A stretch of 33,374 bases of DNA from Bacilli bacterium (GTDB taxonomy: Bacteria > Bacillota_I > Bacilli_A > ML615J-28 > CAG-313): assembly GCA_017463365.1 (NCBI GenBank), contig JAFTPH010000048.1:1-33374 (forward strand), in the 5' to 3' direction. Below, one piece after another: positions 25,496 through 33,374 of the stretch. Position 1 is the stretch's first letter; the number at the start of each line of letters is the position of its first letter. The notes beneath the pieces were generated by a model. That model ran no database searches. It saw only the letters and a list, made by a program, of their open reading frames with translations, and was not told the DNA's origin. Made by a program: the position numbers and the translations under genes.

Positions 25496-26773
25496 ATGTT
25501 TGTAGATACAGCTAGAATTGTCGTTAAAGCCGGTAAAGGTGGAGACGGGATTGTTGCTTTCAGACGTGAAAAATATGTAGCTAAAGGAGGTCCATCTGGA
25601 GGAAAAGGTGGTAAAGGTGGTAGTGTTATCTTCGTTGGAGATAGCGGACTTACTACTCTTTTAGATTTCCGTTATAATCGTAAGATTAAAGCCGAAGACG
25701 GACAAAATGGTATGAACAAAGATAAATTTGGAGCCGATGGCAAAAGTGTTTATGTTAAAGTGCCAATTGGAACTACAATTATCGATGTTGATAAAAATAT
25801 AATTATCGGTGATATCGTTAAACCATTCCAAGAAGTCGTTGTTTGTAAAGGTGGTAAAGGAGGAAGAGGTAATGCGTTTTTCGCAAGTCCCCGTCACCCT
25901 GCTCCTGATATTTGTGAAAAAGGAGAACCTGGAGAAGAACGTAATATTGAACTAAACTTAAAAGTGTTAGCTGATGTTGGTTTAGTTGGATTCCCAAGCG
26001 TTGGAAAAAGCACTTTAATTTCAGTTGTAAGCGAAGCCAAGCCAAAAATTGCTGACTATCATTTTACAACTTTAATTCCAAATCTTGGAGTTGTAGCCGT
26101 ACCGGATGGAAGAAGTTTCGTTATGGCTGACTTACCTGGTTTAATTGAAGGAGCTCATACAGGACTCGGACTTGGTATTCAATTCTTAAAACATGTTGAA
26201 CGTACAAGAGTTATTGTTCATGTTATAGATATGAGCGCAAAAGAAGATCGTGATCCAGTATCTGATTATTTAAAAATCAATAAAGAACTTGAAAGTTATA
26301 ATTTAGATTTATTAAAACGTCCACAAATTATTGTTGCTAATAAAATGGACATGCCAGGTTCTGATGATAATTTAGAACGCTTCAAAAAAGAATTAGGTAT
26401 CGACAACGTTATCGCAATCTCTGCTTTAACAAAAAATAATTTAAATGAATTATTATATGCGGTTGCGGATAAGTTAGAGGAAGTAAAAGATGAAGAAGAA
26501 ATCGTTACTCCTCAAGATGTTGTTGTTGAATACAATTTTGTTGAGCCTGAAGCTCCATTCACTATTACCCTTGAAGATGATGGTGTATTTAACGTTACAG
26601 GTCCTGCCATCAAACGTTTATTTGATAAACTTGATGTTTCGACTGATGCTAACGCTAGATTATTTGCCAAGAAACTTCGTACTATGGGAGTAGATGAAGC
26701 CTTACGCAAGAAAGGCGTAAAAAATGGTGATACTGTTCGTATTCTAAATTACGAATTTGAATTCATCGATTAA
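25496..26773 (+). CDS. obgE: Obg-family GTPase (ObgE/CgtA)
   Basis: Obg is an essential GTPase tied to 50S subunit assembly and stress signalling. The 425 residues have the three expected parts: the glycine-rich Obg fold (about 1-158), the G domain with P-loop GFPSVGKS (165-172), DLPGLIEGA (G3) and NKMD (G4), and a C-terminal OCT domain (from about 345) of the Firmicute type. ATG 25496 follows AAAGGAGG. In Bacillus spo0B lies between rpmA and obg; here there are only 64 bases. Confidence 0.97.
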   Translation: MFVDTARIVVKAGKGGDGIVAFRREKYVAKGGPSGGKGGKGGSVIFVGDSGLTTLLDFRYNRKIKAEDGQNGMNKDKFGADGKSVYVKVPIGTTIIDVDKNIIIGDIVKPFQEVVVCKGGKGGRGNAFFASPRHPAPDICEKGEPGEERNIELNLKVLADVGLVGFPSVGKSTLISVVSEAKPKIADYHFTTLIPNLGVVAVPDGRSFVMADLPGLIEGAHTGLGLGIQFLKHVERTRVIVHVIDMSAKEDRDPVSDYLKINKELESYNLDLLKRPQIIVANKMDMPGSDDNLERFKKELGIDNVIAISALTKNNLNELLYAVADKLEEVKDEEEIVTPQDVVVEYNFVEPEAPFTITLEDDGVFNVTGPAIKRLFDKLDVSTDANARLFAKKLRTMGVDEALRKKGVKNGDTVRILNYEFEFID

Positions 26774-26831
26774 TTAATTTAATTTTATTACTATTGGGAC
26801 TCATATTGATTGAGCCTAAAGAGGAGGAAAA

Positions 26832-27410
26832 ATGAGAAGAAATTTACAAATTAACAAAATTACAGGTATTGCGATATTAGGAGCATTAGTAGTTGTGTTA
26901 CAACTTTTCAGCAACTACGTTCAATTTGGATCTGTTAGTATCACATTATCACTTATTCCAATTGTAGTAGGAGCCGTTATTTATGGACCTCTAACAGGAT
27001 TTATTTTAGGAGCTCTTTGTGGAGTTTTAGTTTTCGTTGCCCCAAGCACAATGGCTTTATTCTGGGAATACGGAGTTATCACAACGTTCTTTGTTTGTGT
27101 ATTAAAAATGGGAATTGCCGGATTAGCATCAGGAATTTTATACAAACTGTTATATAAGAAAAATAATAGTGTTGCAGCCGTAGTTGCATCAGTTATTGTT
27201 CCAATTGTAAATACAGGGTTATTCGCTATAGCAGCATATCTATTCTATTATGATTTATTAGATGGATTTGCAGCTGGACAAAATGTTGTAGCTTTCCTAT
27301 TTTTATCATTTATTGGTATAAACTTTATAATTGAATTATTTGTAAACAGTATATTATCGACAGTAGTTGTTAGATTAACAAATGTCGAAAAACTAAAAAA
27401 AGATAAATAA
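26832..27410 (+). CDS. ECF transporter substrate-binding (S) component
   Basis: The 192-residue membrane protein has about six hydrophobic segments and the pattern of ECF S components (VSITLSLIPIVVGAVIYGP, then TGFILGALCGVLVFV). S components bind a vitamin or similar micronutrient and share the EcfA/EcfA'/EcfT energising module, not encoded here. The ligand cannot be assigned, and no classical vitamin riboswitch precedes it; only a weak GG-A-CTCA / TGAG-CC hairpin is visible in the 58 bases upstream. ATG 26832 follows AGAGGAGG. It may be read from the obgE transcript, and it ends at a terminator. Confidence 0.82.
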   Translation: MRRNLQINKITGIAILGALVVVLQLFSNYVQFGSVSITLSLIPIVVGAVIYGPLTGFILGALCGVLVFVAPSTMALFWEYGVITTFFVCVLKMGIAGLASGILYKLLYKKNNSVAAVVASVIVPIVNTGLFAIAAYLFYYDLLDGFAAGQNVVAFLFLSFIGINFIIELFVNSILSTVVVRLTNVEKLKKDK

Positions 27411-27417
27411 AAAAATT

Positions 27418-27455
27418 ACTTCAAATGCTTTATAAAAGTGTTTGAAGTTTTTATC
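27418..27455 (+). terminator. Terminator after the ECF S component gene
   Basis: ACTTCAAA (27418-27425) pairs with TTTGAAGT (27441-27448), with an inner CTTT/AAAG extension, followed by TTTTATCTTTT. Confidence 0.88.
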
Positions 27456-27469
27456 TTTTATGTTATAAT
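27442..27469 (+). promoter_or_regulatory. Promoter of the small antitoxin-like gene
   Basis: TTGAAG (27442-27447), 16-base spacer, TATAAT (27464-27469) with extended -10 TG at 27461-27462. Its -35 lies in the right arm of the preceding terminator. Confidence 0.55.
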
Positions 27470-27489
27470 AATATAAAGAGGTGAATCTA

Positions 27490-27630
27490 ATGCATAATTC
27501 AAAACAACCAAATAATGAATTTAAACAAGAAACTATCGAAGCAATAAAAGAAGGAATTAAATTAGCTAATGATAATTCAATAGGTTACACTAATATTGAA
27601 GATTTAAAAAAAGCCCTTGATGTAGAATAA
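27490..27630 (+). CDS. 46-residue RelB/DinJ-like antitoxin fragment
   Basis: A small gene with its own promoter, an AGAGGTGA binding site 8 bases before ATG 27490 and its own terminator. The product, starting MHNSKQPNNEFKQETIEAIK, ends with EGIKLANDNSIGYTNIEDLK. That end resembles the C-terminal toxin-binding part of RelB/DinJ antitoxins (helix, ANDP-like turn, then Y-x-x-I/V-E-E/D-L). The N-terminal ribbon-helix-helix DNA-binding domain is lacking and no toxin gene is adjacent. It could be an orphan antitoxin, an anti-addiction remnant still expressed, or an unrelated small protein. The signals at both ends make it a likely real gene; the family call is tentative. Confidence 0.7.
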   Translation: MHNSKQPNNEFKQETIEAIKEGIKLANDNSIGYTNIEDLKKALDVE

Positions 27631-27665
27631 TACCATATGCATTTAAATATATACTAATTACAATC

Positions 27666-27693
27666 GGCAGATAATCTGCCATTTTTTATTTTT
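27666..27693 (+). terminator. Terminator of the small antitoxin-like gene
   Basis: Perfect GGCAGAT (27666-27672) / ATCTGCC (27674-27680), then ATTTTTTATTTTT. Confidence 0.9.
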
Positions 27694-27724
27694 AATCTTT
27701 ATTCTTTCTAATTTTCGAAAAAAA

Positions 27725-27733
27725 TGTTATAAT
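27725..27733 (+). promoter_or_regulatory. mutS promoter (extended -10)
   Basis: TGTTATAAT, with TATAAT at 27728-27733; no clear -35. A short palindrome TTTTCGAAAA lies at 27712-27721. Confidence 0.55.
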
Positions 27734-27752
27734 AATGGATAAGGTGATAAAT

Positions 27753-30320
27753 ATGTACGAAAATATTGATAAAAACTTATACACGCCAATGATGCGTCAA
27801 TATCTAACAATAAAAGAAGATTATCCTGATACTTTAGTTTTCTTTAGACTTGGTGATTTCTATGAAATGTTTTTTAATGATGCTTTAGTTGCAAGTAAAG
27901 AATTAGAAATTGTATTAACAAGTAGAGATGCAGGAACAAATAATGAACGTGTTCCAATGTGTGGTGTACCTCATCATGCGGTTGAAAATTATATCGAAAG
28001 ATTATCTTCTAAAGGTTATAAAGTAGCTATCGTTGAACAAATGGAAGAAGCAAATAATAAAAAAATTGTAACTCGTGAAGTTACAAAAATTATTACTCCT
28101 GGTACTAATGTCGATGAACTATATTTATCAGAAAAAGACAATAGTTATTTAGGAGCTGTCGAAAAAATTGATGAAGGATTTGCTTTCTGCTATATTGATC
28201 TATCAACTGGTGAAACAAATGTAACAGTCTTACCTAATCATATTGATTATTTCTATAATGAATTACAAAAATTAAATATTAAAGAAATTGTAACTAGCGA
28301 TAAATTTCCTAAAATTTATCGAGATTATTTAAAAAATCGTCTTAACATTTTAGTATCTCTTGAAGAAAATACAAAAATTGATGATTATTTAAATAACTTA
28401 GTTTCTGATTTAGATGACAAATTAGTAAGTGTATGTAAAAGATTATTATGTTACATTATTAATACTCAAAAAAGAGTATTAGTTCACTTAAAAACATTTA
28501 AATTATATTCTAACGATGATTTCTTAAAATTAGATTCTAACTCACTTAAAAATTTAGAATTAATTGAGTCATTACATGGCAATCGTAATAAAAAGAACTT
28601 ATTTAGTTTATTAGATAAATGTTCAACTGCCATGGGATCACGTTTTTTAAAACGAAGTATTATTTATCCGTTAACTGACTACAACAAAATCCAAGAAAGA
28701 TTACAAGTAGTTGAAGACTTAACTCAACAAGTAGTCCTTCTTACTGATTTAAATAAAGAATTAAGTAATATCTATGATTTAGAAAGAATAGTTGGTCGTA
28801 TCAGTTATGGAAATCTTTCACCACGTGATTTATTACAATTAAAGAAATCTCTTGCTAGTTTACCAAATATTAAAAAATTATTAGTTGAAGGGAATACAAA
28901 AAGTTTTTCTAAACTTGAAAAAAATATTGAAACTTACGATGAGTTATTTGAACTATTAGATAAATCAATTAAAGAAGATGCTCCATACTTATTAAGAGAT
29001 GGAAATATCATTAAAGCAGGTTATCATGAAGAATTAGATAAAATTAAAGAAGTTAGTCAAACTAATAAAGTGTTCTTAACTAATCTTGAAATTCGTGAAA
29101 AAGAACGTACTGGAATCAAATCTTTAAAGGTTGGATACAACAAAGTATTTGGTTATTATATCGAAGTAACAAAAGCTAATTTATCTTTAATTACTGATGA
29201 TTTAGGATATATTAGAAAACAAACTACAAGTAATTCTGAAAGATTTATAACTGAAGAATTAAAAGAACGTGAAGCCTTAATTTTAAGAGCTGATGAACGA
29301 ACTTTACAACTTGAAGTAGAATTATTTAATAAAATTAGAGATGTTTGTAAAACATATTCAGCAAGACTTCAATATACAGCATCATTAATTTCTGAACTTG
29401 ATATGCTTCATGCTTTCGCAAAAGTATCAAAAAATGAAAATTATGTTCGTCCTAAATTTTCTTTATATGGAGAAATCAAAATTGTTGAAGGACGTCACCC
29501 CGTAATCGAAAATGAAACTGATTCCCCATTTGTACCAAATGATCTAACAATGTACAATGATAATTTAATTATGTTAATCACTGGACCAAATATGAGTGGG
29601 AAAAGTACTTTCATGAGACAAACGGCGATTATTGCGATTATGGGACAAATCGGATGTTTCGTTCCAGCTACAAAAGCGCTTTTACCAATTTTTGATCAAA
29701 TCTTTACTCGTATTGGATCAAGTGATGATATCTCCGCAGGTCAATCGACTTTCATGATGGAAATGTTAGAAGTTAATTATGCCTTACAAAATGCTACTAC
29801 CAATAGTTTAATTATTCTAGATGAAGTAGGTCGTGGAACAGCAACCTTTGATGGTATGGCACTTGCTCAATCAATTATTGAATATCTACATGACAATGTT
29901 AAAGCAAAAACTTTATTTTCAACACATTATCATGAATTAACAACTTTAGATCAAAGTTTACCTGGTCTATTTAACGTTCACGTAGAAGCAAAAGAAGAAA
30001 AAGGAAATATTATTTTCTTCCATAAAGTAATAAATGGACCAACTGATCAAAGCTATGGTATTAATGTTGCGAGCTTAGCGAAATTACCACTTGAAGTAAC
30101 TTTAAGAGCAAAAGATATTTTAGAAAAATTAGAAACAAGTAATAGTTACGAAACAGATTTATTATCTAAAAATAATTACACTAAACCGGTAATAATTAAT
30201 AATGTTGATCCAAACGAATTAGAAGTTTTAAATGAACTTAAAAACTTGTCAACGGATGATTTAAAACCAATTGAAGCTTTACTTAAATTAGCAGAATTAA
30301 AAGGAAAGTTAGGTGAATAA
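27753..30320 (+). CDS. mutS: DNA mismatch repair protein MutS
   Basis: MutS finds mismatches and recruits MutL. The 855 residues carry the mismatch-binding GDFYEMF (F37, E39 in the Phe-x-Glu pair), the core lever and clamp regions, and the ATPase with Walker A GPNMSGKST (611-619), ILDEVGRGTATFDG (Walker B and following) and STHYHEL. The start is ATG 27753, with AAGGTGATA just before it; ATG 27735 would place the start before that site and add 6 residues. mutL follows 8 bases after the stop. Confidence 0.97.
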   Translation: MYENIDKNLYTPMMRQYLTIKEDYPDTLVFFRLGDFYEMFFNDALVASKELEIVLTSRDAGTNNERVPMCGVPHHAVENYIERLSSKGYKVAIVEQMEEANNKKIVTREVTKIITPGTNVDELYLSEKDNSYLGAVEKIDEGFAFCYIDLSTGETNVTVLPNHIDYFYNELQKLNIKEIVTSDKFPKIYRDYLKNRLNILVSLEENTKIDDYLNNLVSDLDDKLVSVCKRLLCYIINTQKRVLVHLKTFKLYSNDDFLKLDSNSLKNLELIESLHGNRNKKNLFSLLDKCSTAMGSRFLKRSIIYPLTDYNKIQERLQVVEDLTQQVVLLTDLNKELSNIYDLERIVGRISYGNLSPRDLLQLKKSLASLPNIKKLLVEGNTKSFSKLEKNIETYDELFELLDKSIKEDAPYLLRDGNIIKAGYHEELDKIKEVSQTNKVFLTNLEIREKERTGIKSLKVGYNKVFGYYIEVTKANLSLITDDLGYIRKQTTSNSERFITEELKEREALILRADERTLQLEVELFNKIRDVCKTYSARLQYTASLISELDMLHAFAKVSKNENYVRPKFSLYGEIKIVEGRHPVIENETDSPFVPNDLTMYNDNLIMLITGPNMSGKSTFMRQTAIIAIMGQIGCFVPATKALLPIFDQIFTRIGSSDDISAGQSTFMMEMLEVNYALQNATTNSLIILDEVGRGTATFDGMALAQSIIEYLHDNVKAKTLFSTHYHELTTLDQSLPGLFNVHVEAKEEKGNIIFFHKVINGPTDQSYGINVASLAKLPLEVTLRAKDILEKLETSNSYETDLLSKNNYTKPVIINNVDPNELEVLNELKNLSTDDLKPIEALLKLAELKGKLGE

Positions 30321-30328
30321 TAAAATTT

Positions 30329-32173
30329 ATGAATAACATTAACAATTCTAAAATTCATGTAATGAGTCCTGAACTAGCCAATTTGATTGCTGCAGGGGAA
30401 GTTGTTGAACGTCCCGCAAGTGTAGTTAAAGAATTAGTTGAAAATAGTATCGATGCAGGAAGTACCAAAATAAAAGTTGAATTAACTGATTGTGGTTTAA
30501 AAAAAATAACTGTTTTAGATAATGGTTGCGGAATGGAAGAAGAAGATATCCCTTTAGCTATCCTACCTCATGCAACTAGTAAGATTTATGATGAAAATGA
30601 TTTATTTAAAATCACAACATTAGGTTTTAGAGGAGAAGCTTTACCTTCTATTGCAAGTGTTGCTGAAGTAAGAATAACTTCCTCAACAACAGGAAATGGT
30701 GGATACTATTATTTATATTCTTATGGTAAAGAAATAAATAGTGGACTAGCCAGTCTTCCGAAAGGGACAATGGTTGAAGTATCAAATTTATTTCACAATA
30801 CTCCAGCTAGACTTAAACACTTAGGATCTATTTACCAAGAACTAAGTAGTATAACTGATTATTTTTATAAATCAGCTTTATCACACCCTAACATTGCTTT
30901 TACATTGACAAATAATAATAAACAATTATTTAAATCAAGTGGAAATAATGAAATTAAAGAAATAATGATGGAAGCATACGGAAGTAGTATCACAAAATCA
31001 CTAATTTATTTTGAAGGACAAAATACTCTATACAAAATTTATGGTTATACTACAAATAATGAAGTATTTAGAAGCAATCGTTCATCAATGACAATTATCG
31101 TTAATGGTCGTGTTATTAGAAACCTTGCTTTAATCTATGCAATTGATGACGCTTATCAAACAATTCTAACAACAGGTAAACATCCAATTACAACTTTGTT
31201 TATTGAAGTCGATCCAACACTAATTGATGTCAACGTTCATCCATCTAAACTTGAAATTAGATTGACTGATGAACTAAAATTAAAAGCATTAATTACCAAT
31301 ACAATTGCTTTAGCAATCAAAGAACAAGAACTATTAAAATTTAAAAAAGAAGAGATTTCAAAAACTGAAGATTTTGTCAATAATTTAGAAAACGATGAAA
31401 ATTTAGCATATGAAATACCTAAAATTAATACCTCTGATGACCTCTGGGCCCTTTTTGAAGAGGATGAAAAAAATGAGACGACTAATTCTTCAACTCAAAC
31501 GCTAAAAAACGATTTTGTTTTTGAAGAAGAACAAATTCAAGAAGAAACTAAAAAGATAGAACAAATTAAATTTAAAACTGAAAATCGTTCATTTTTTAAA
31601 CAGTTAAATTTTATTGGTCGATTTCATGAAACTTACCTTTTATTAGAAGATGAAAATACTTTATATCTACTAGATCAACATGCGGCTATGGAAAGAATAA
31701 TGTATGAAAAAATCAGCAATGATTTTGCTAAAACAACTCATAGTTGTTATGATTTATTAGTTCCACTAACTATGGAATTTTCTGTAAAAGAAAAAATTCA
31801 AATTATGGAAAACATTGATAGCTTAACAAACTTGGGAATTACATTAGAAGAGTTTGGAAATAATACTATTATTATTCGTTCAATTCCAACATGGATTCCA
31901 AATGGTCTAGAAACTGAATTTATCCATGATATAATTCAACATATTGTTATTGATGCACCAATCAATAAAAGTGTTATGTATGATTCTTTAGCAAAAAAAC
32001 TTAGTTGTAAAAAAAGTATAAAAGCTGGTATGCATATTAGATTAGATGAAGTTAAATCATTACTAACTGATCTAGACAAATGCGAAATGCCTTATACTTG
32101 CCCACATGGTAGACCAACTATGATTAAGTTTACCAACTATGAAGTTGAAAAATTATTCAAGCGAGTAATCTAA
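30329..32173 (+). CDS. mutL: DNA mismatch repair protein MutL (endonuclease type)
   Basis: MutL links mismatch recognition to strand removal. The 614 residues have the GHKL ATPase motifs KELVENSIDAG (catalytic E35), DNGCGM and GFRGEALPSIASV, and a C-terminal domain with DQHAAMERIMYE (from D449), which fits DQHA-x2-E-x4-E, the metal motif of MutL endonucleases. TCPHGRP near the end is a further conserved piece. It should thus nick DNA itself, as in bacteria lacking MutH. The ribosome binding site is AGGTGA inside mutS, 12 bases from the ATG. It ends at TAATG, sharing one base with miaA. Confidence 0.97.
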   Translation: MNNINNSKIHVMSPELANLIAAGEVVERPASVVKELVENSIDAGSTKIKVELTDCGLKKITVLDNGCGMEEEDIPLAILPHATSKIYDENDLFKITTLGFRGEALPSIASVAEVRITSSTTGNGGYYYLYSYGKEINSGLASLPKGTMVEVSNLFHNTPARLKHLGSIYQELSSITDYFYKSALSHPNIAFTLTNNNKQLFKSSGNNEIKEIMMEAYGSSITKSLIYFEGQNTLYKIYGYTTNNEVFRSNRSSMTIIVNGRVIRNLALIYAIDDAYQTILTTGKHPITTLFIEVDPTLIDVNVHPSKLEIRLTDELKLKALITNTIALAIKEQELLKFKKEEISKTEDFVNNLENDENLAYEIPKINTSDDLWALFEEDEKNETTNSSTQTLKNDFVFEEEQIQEETKKIEQIKFKTENRSFFKQLNFIGRFHETYLLLEDENTLYLLDQHAAMERIMYEKISNDFAKTTHSCYDLLVPLTMEFSVKEKIQIMENIDSLTNLGITLEEFGNNTIIIRSIPTWIPNGLETEFIHDIIQHIVIDAPINKSVMYDSLAKKLSCKKSIKAGMHIRLDEVKSLLTDLDKCEMPYTCPHGRPTMIKFTNYEVEKLFKRVI

Positions 32174-33075
32174 TGAAAAAAGTAATTGTAATTACTGGTC
32201 CAACTGGTGTTGGAAAAACTAAAATGTCTATTGAACTAGCTAAAGAACTTAATACCGAACTAATCAATGGTGATGCCTATCAAATATACAAATATATGAA
32301 TATTGGTACAGCAAAACCAACTGTTGAAGAACGATGTGGAATTACTCATCATTTAATGGATTTTTTAGATCCTTTATCAAGTTTTTCAATTTGTGATTAT
32401 CAAAAGTTAGTGCGACAAAAAATTGATGCTTTTTATGAACAAAACAAAACTCCAATTATTGTTGGAGGTAGTGGATTATACATTGATAGTGTTTTATACG
32501 ATTATCGTTTTACCGAAGATGCTAGATCCATTGAAGATGAAAAAAAATACGATGAATATACAAATGAAGAATTACATAAAATTCTAGAAAAATTAGATAG
32601 TGACTCAGCCAATAAAATTCATCCAAATAATCGTAAACGTGTTTTAAGAGCTATTGAACTTGCTGAAAGCGGAAATAAAGAAAATCGAAATTTAAAAGAT
32701 CAACCAATTTATGATTTTCTATTAATTTTTCTTAATGATGATCGAGAAATATTATATGAACGTATCAATAAGAGAGTTGATGAAATGGTCGGAAATGGTT
32801 TACTAGAAGAAGTTAAATCTTTATATCCTGATAAATTATCTCTTCAAGCAAGTAAAGCCATTGGATATCAAGAAATCTATGATTATTTAGATGGTAAACA
32901 AACATTAGATGAAGCTATTAATTTAATAAAACAACATTCAAGAAATTATGCTAAACGCCAAATGACTTGGTATCGAAATCATCAAAATGTCAAATTCATT
33001 ATGATTGATGTCAATAATCTAAATAATACTAAAAAAGAAATAATTAAATTAACAAATGAATTTCTTCAAAAATAA
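32173..33075 (+). CDS. miaA: tRNA dimethylallyltransferase (MiaA)
   Basis: MiaA transfers the dimethylallyl group to A37 of tRNAs that read codons beginning with U, which stabilises decoding. The 300 residues have the P-loop GPTGVGKT (9-16), the DAYQIYKYMNIGTAKP stretch, GGSGLYIDSVLYDY, and QASKAIGYQEIYDYL near the end. mutS-mutL-miaA in a row is a common Firmicute order (hfq often follows; here the chain ends). The start shares one base with the mutL stop, so translation should be coupled. Confidence 0.97.
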   Translation: MKKVIVITGPTGVGKTKMSIELAKELNTELINGDAYQIYKYMNIGTAKPTVEERCGITHHLMDFLDPLSSFSICDYQKLVRQKIDAFYEQNKTPIIVGGSGLYIDSVLYDYRFTEDARSIEDEKKYDEYTNEELHKILEKLDSDSANKIHPNNRKRVLRAIELAESGNKENRNLKDQPIYDFLLIFLNDDREILYERINKRVDEMVGNGLLEEVKSLYPDKLSLQASKAIGYQEIYDYLDGKQTLDEAINLIKQHSRNYAKRQMTWYRNHQNVKFIMIDVNNLNNTKKEIIKLTNEFLQK

Positions 33076-33079
33076 GGGC

Positions 33080-33159
33080 CCTATAATTTAGATTGGGGTT
33101 TATAGAAAAACACCTATAACTTTCTTTGGGGTTTTAATACCTATAAAGAAGATTGGGGT
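33080..33159 (+). repeat. Three direct repeats CCTATAA-N6-TTGGGGT
   Basis: Three 20-base copies with the same internal spacing lie at 33080-33099, 33113-33132 and 33140-33159, 33 and 27 bases apart start to start. They begin 5 bases after the miaA stop codon and lie downstream of the transposase fragment on the other strand. The most likely reading is a subterminal region of an insertion sequence, with GGGCCCTATAA (33076-33086) as its possible end. A different reading is a small repeat family of the host. Confidence 0.75.
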
Positions 33160-33172
33160 CATAAATGTAAAT

Positions 33173-33200
33173 AAGCAGCTTCCGAAAGGGAGCTGCTTTT
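33173..33200. terminator. Terminator between miaA and the transposase fragment
   Basis: AAGCAGCTTCC (33173-33183), GAAA tetraloop plus one base, GGAGCTGCTT (33189-33198, one G-U pair), then TTTT on the + strand. It can end mutSL-miaA transcripts; on the minus strand the T tract is weaker. Confidence 0.8.
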
Positions 33201-33219
33201 ACCACACAAAATTATAAAA

Positions 33220-33374
33220 TTATTTTTTAATATTTTTTATTGGTTTGTACTTTATAGGAACATTTTTATTTATTGAATAAATAGTTCTATTTCTAAAACG
33301 TCTAAAATTTTTAAAACCATTAGCACTTTTTATAATTGTTTTAATTCTTGAATTTATACCTTCTATAGGACCAT
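33220..33374 (-). mobile_element. 3' end of an ISL3-family transposase gene (partial)
   Basis: Read on the minus strand, 50 codons run from the window edge (33372) to a TAA at 33220-33222. The peptide begins GPIEGINSRIKTIIKSANGF and goes on KNFRRFRNRTIYSI, which matches the C-terminal end of ISL3 transposases (GPIEG-N-x-I-K and a G-x-x-N-F-x-x-F-R-x-R stretch). The end is rich in Lys. The rest of the gene, the other IS end and any target duplication lie beyond the window, so whether it is intact is unknown. Confidence 0.8.

Noticed and set aside
27712-27721. TTTTCGAAAA upstream of mutS as an SOS operator
   Set aside because: It does not match the Firmicute LexA box (GAAC-N4-GTTC) and short A/T palindromes are expected in this composition.
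1-33374. CRISPR array, prophage or toxin-antitoxin island
   Set aside because: No regularly spaced repeat array, phage structural genes or toxin gene was seen; the only repeats are the three copies after miaA.
1-33374. TGA reassigned to Trp as in Mycoplasma
   Set aside because: All genes have full family length with the standard code, and Trp positions use TGG; TGA is simply not used as a stop here.
1-33374. tRNA or rRNA genes
   Set aside because: The gaps between genes are short and hold promoters, leaders and terminators; I saw no cloverleaf or rRNA-like stretch.

Overview
The window is strongly AT-rich, gene-dense bacterial chromosome with nearly all genes on the + strand. Low-GC Firmicute/Bacilli features are a valS T-box leader, an L21 leader, an L27 with the Prp-cleaved N-terminal extension, AGGAGG/GAGGTGAT ribosome binding sites, lipobox lipoproteins, a spoIVFA-spoIVFB-like pair, azlCD and an ECF S component. 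Peptidoglycan genes show a walled cell. My inference is a Bacilli lineage near Erysipelotrichia, Turicibacter or RF39-type bacteria; the species cannot be named. The standard code works (Trp is TGG). No gene whose end is visible stops with TGA: 23 stop with TAA and 3 with TAG.

Layout. (1) 148-3804: murE-mraY-murD, the cytoplasmic and lipid I steps of peptidoglycan synthesis; murD seems to use a rare ATT start and MraY has Asn where the family has a catalytic Asp. (2) 3872-7517: a GltD-like iron-sulfur/FAD oxidoreductase fused to NadD, overlapping glutamine-dependent NadE, so the last two steps of NAD synthesis with an attached redox domain. (3) 7530-11774: promoter, T-box (specifier GTA, Val), valS, folC, terminator. 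(4) 11827-13741: radC, a SpoIVFA-like protein with a degenerate M23 domain and a short SpoIVFB-like site-2 protease. (5) 13808-19733: trxA, pyruvate phosphate dikinase, lactate permease and azlCD, mostly as separate transcription units. (6) 19827-23355: two lipoproteins, one with Ig-like and OB-like domains and one with a ComEC-type metallo-beta-lactamase domain. (7) 23460-27410: EamA transporter, L21 leader with rplU-prp-rpmA, obgE and an ECF S component. (8) 27490-33075: a 46-residue RelB/DinJ-like antitoxin gene, then mutS-mutL-miaA. (9) 33080-33374: three short direct repeats, a terminator and the 3' end of an ISL3-type transposase on the minus strand, cut by the window edge.

In Bacillus, radC, mreBCD, minCD, spoIVFAB, rplU, ysxB, rpmA, spo0B and obg form one cluster. 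Here its two ends survive about 10.7 kb apart with metabolic, transport and secreted genes between them, and mreBCD, minCD and spo0B are absent from the window. The strongest candidate for something undescribed is the GltD-NadD fusion coupled to NadE, followed by the lipoprotein pair and the MraY substitution.
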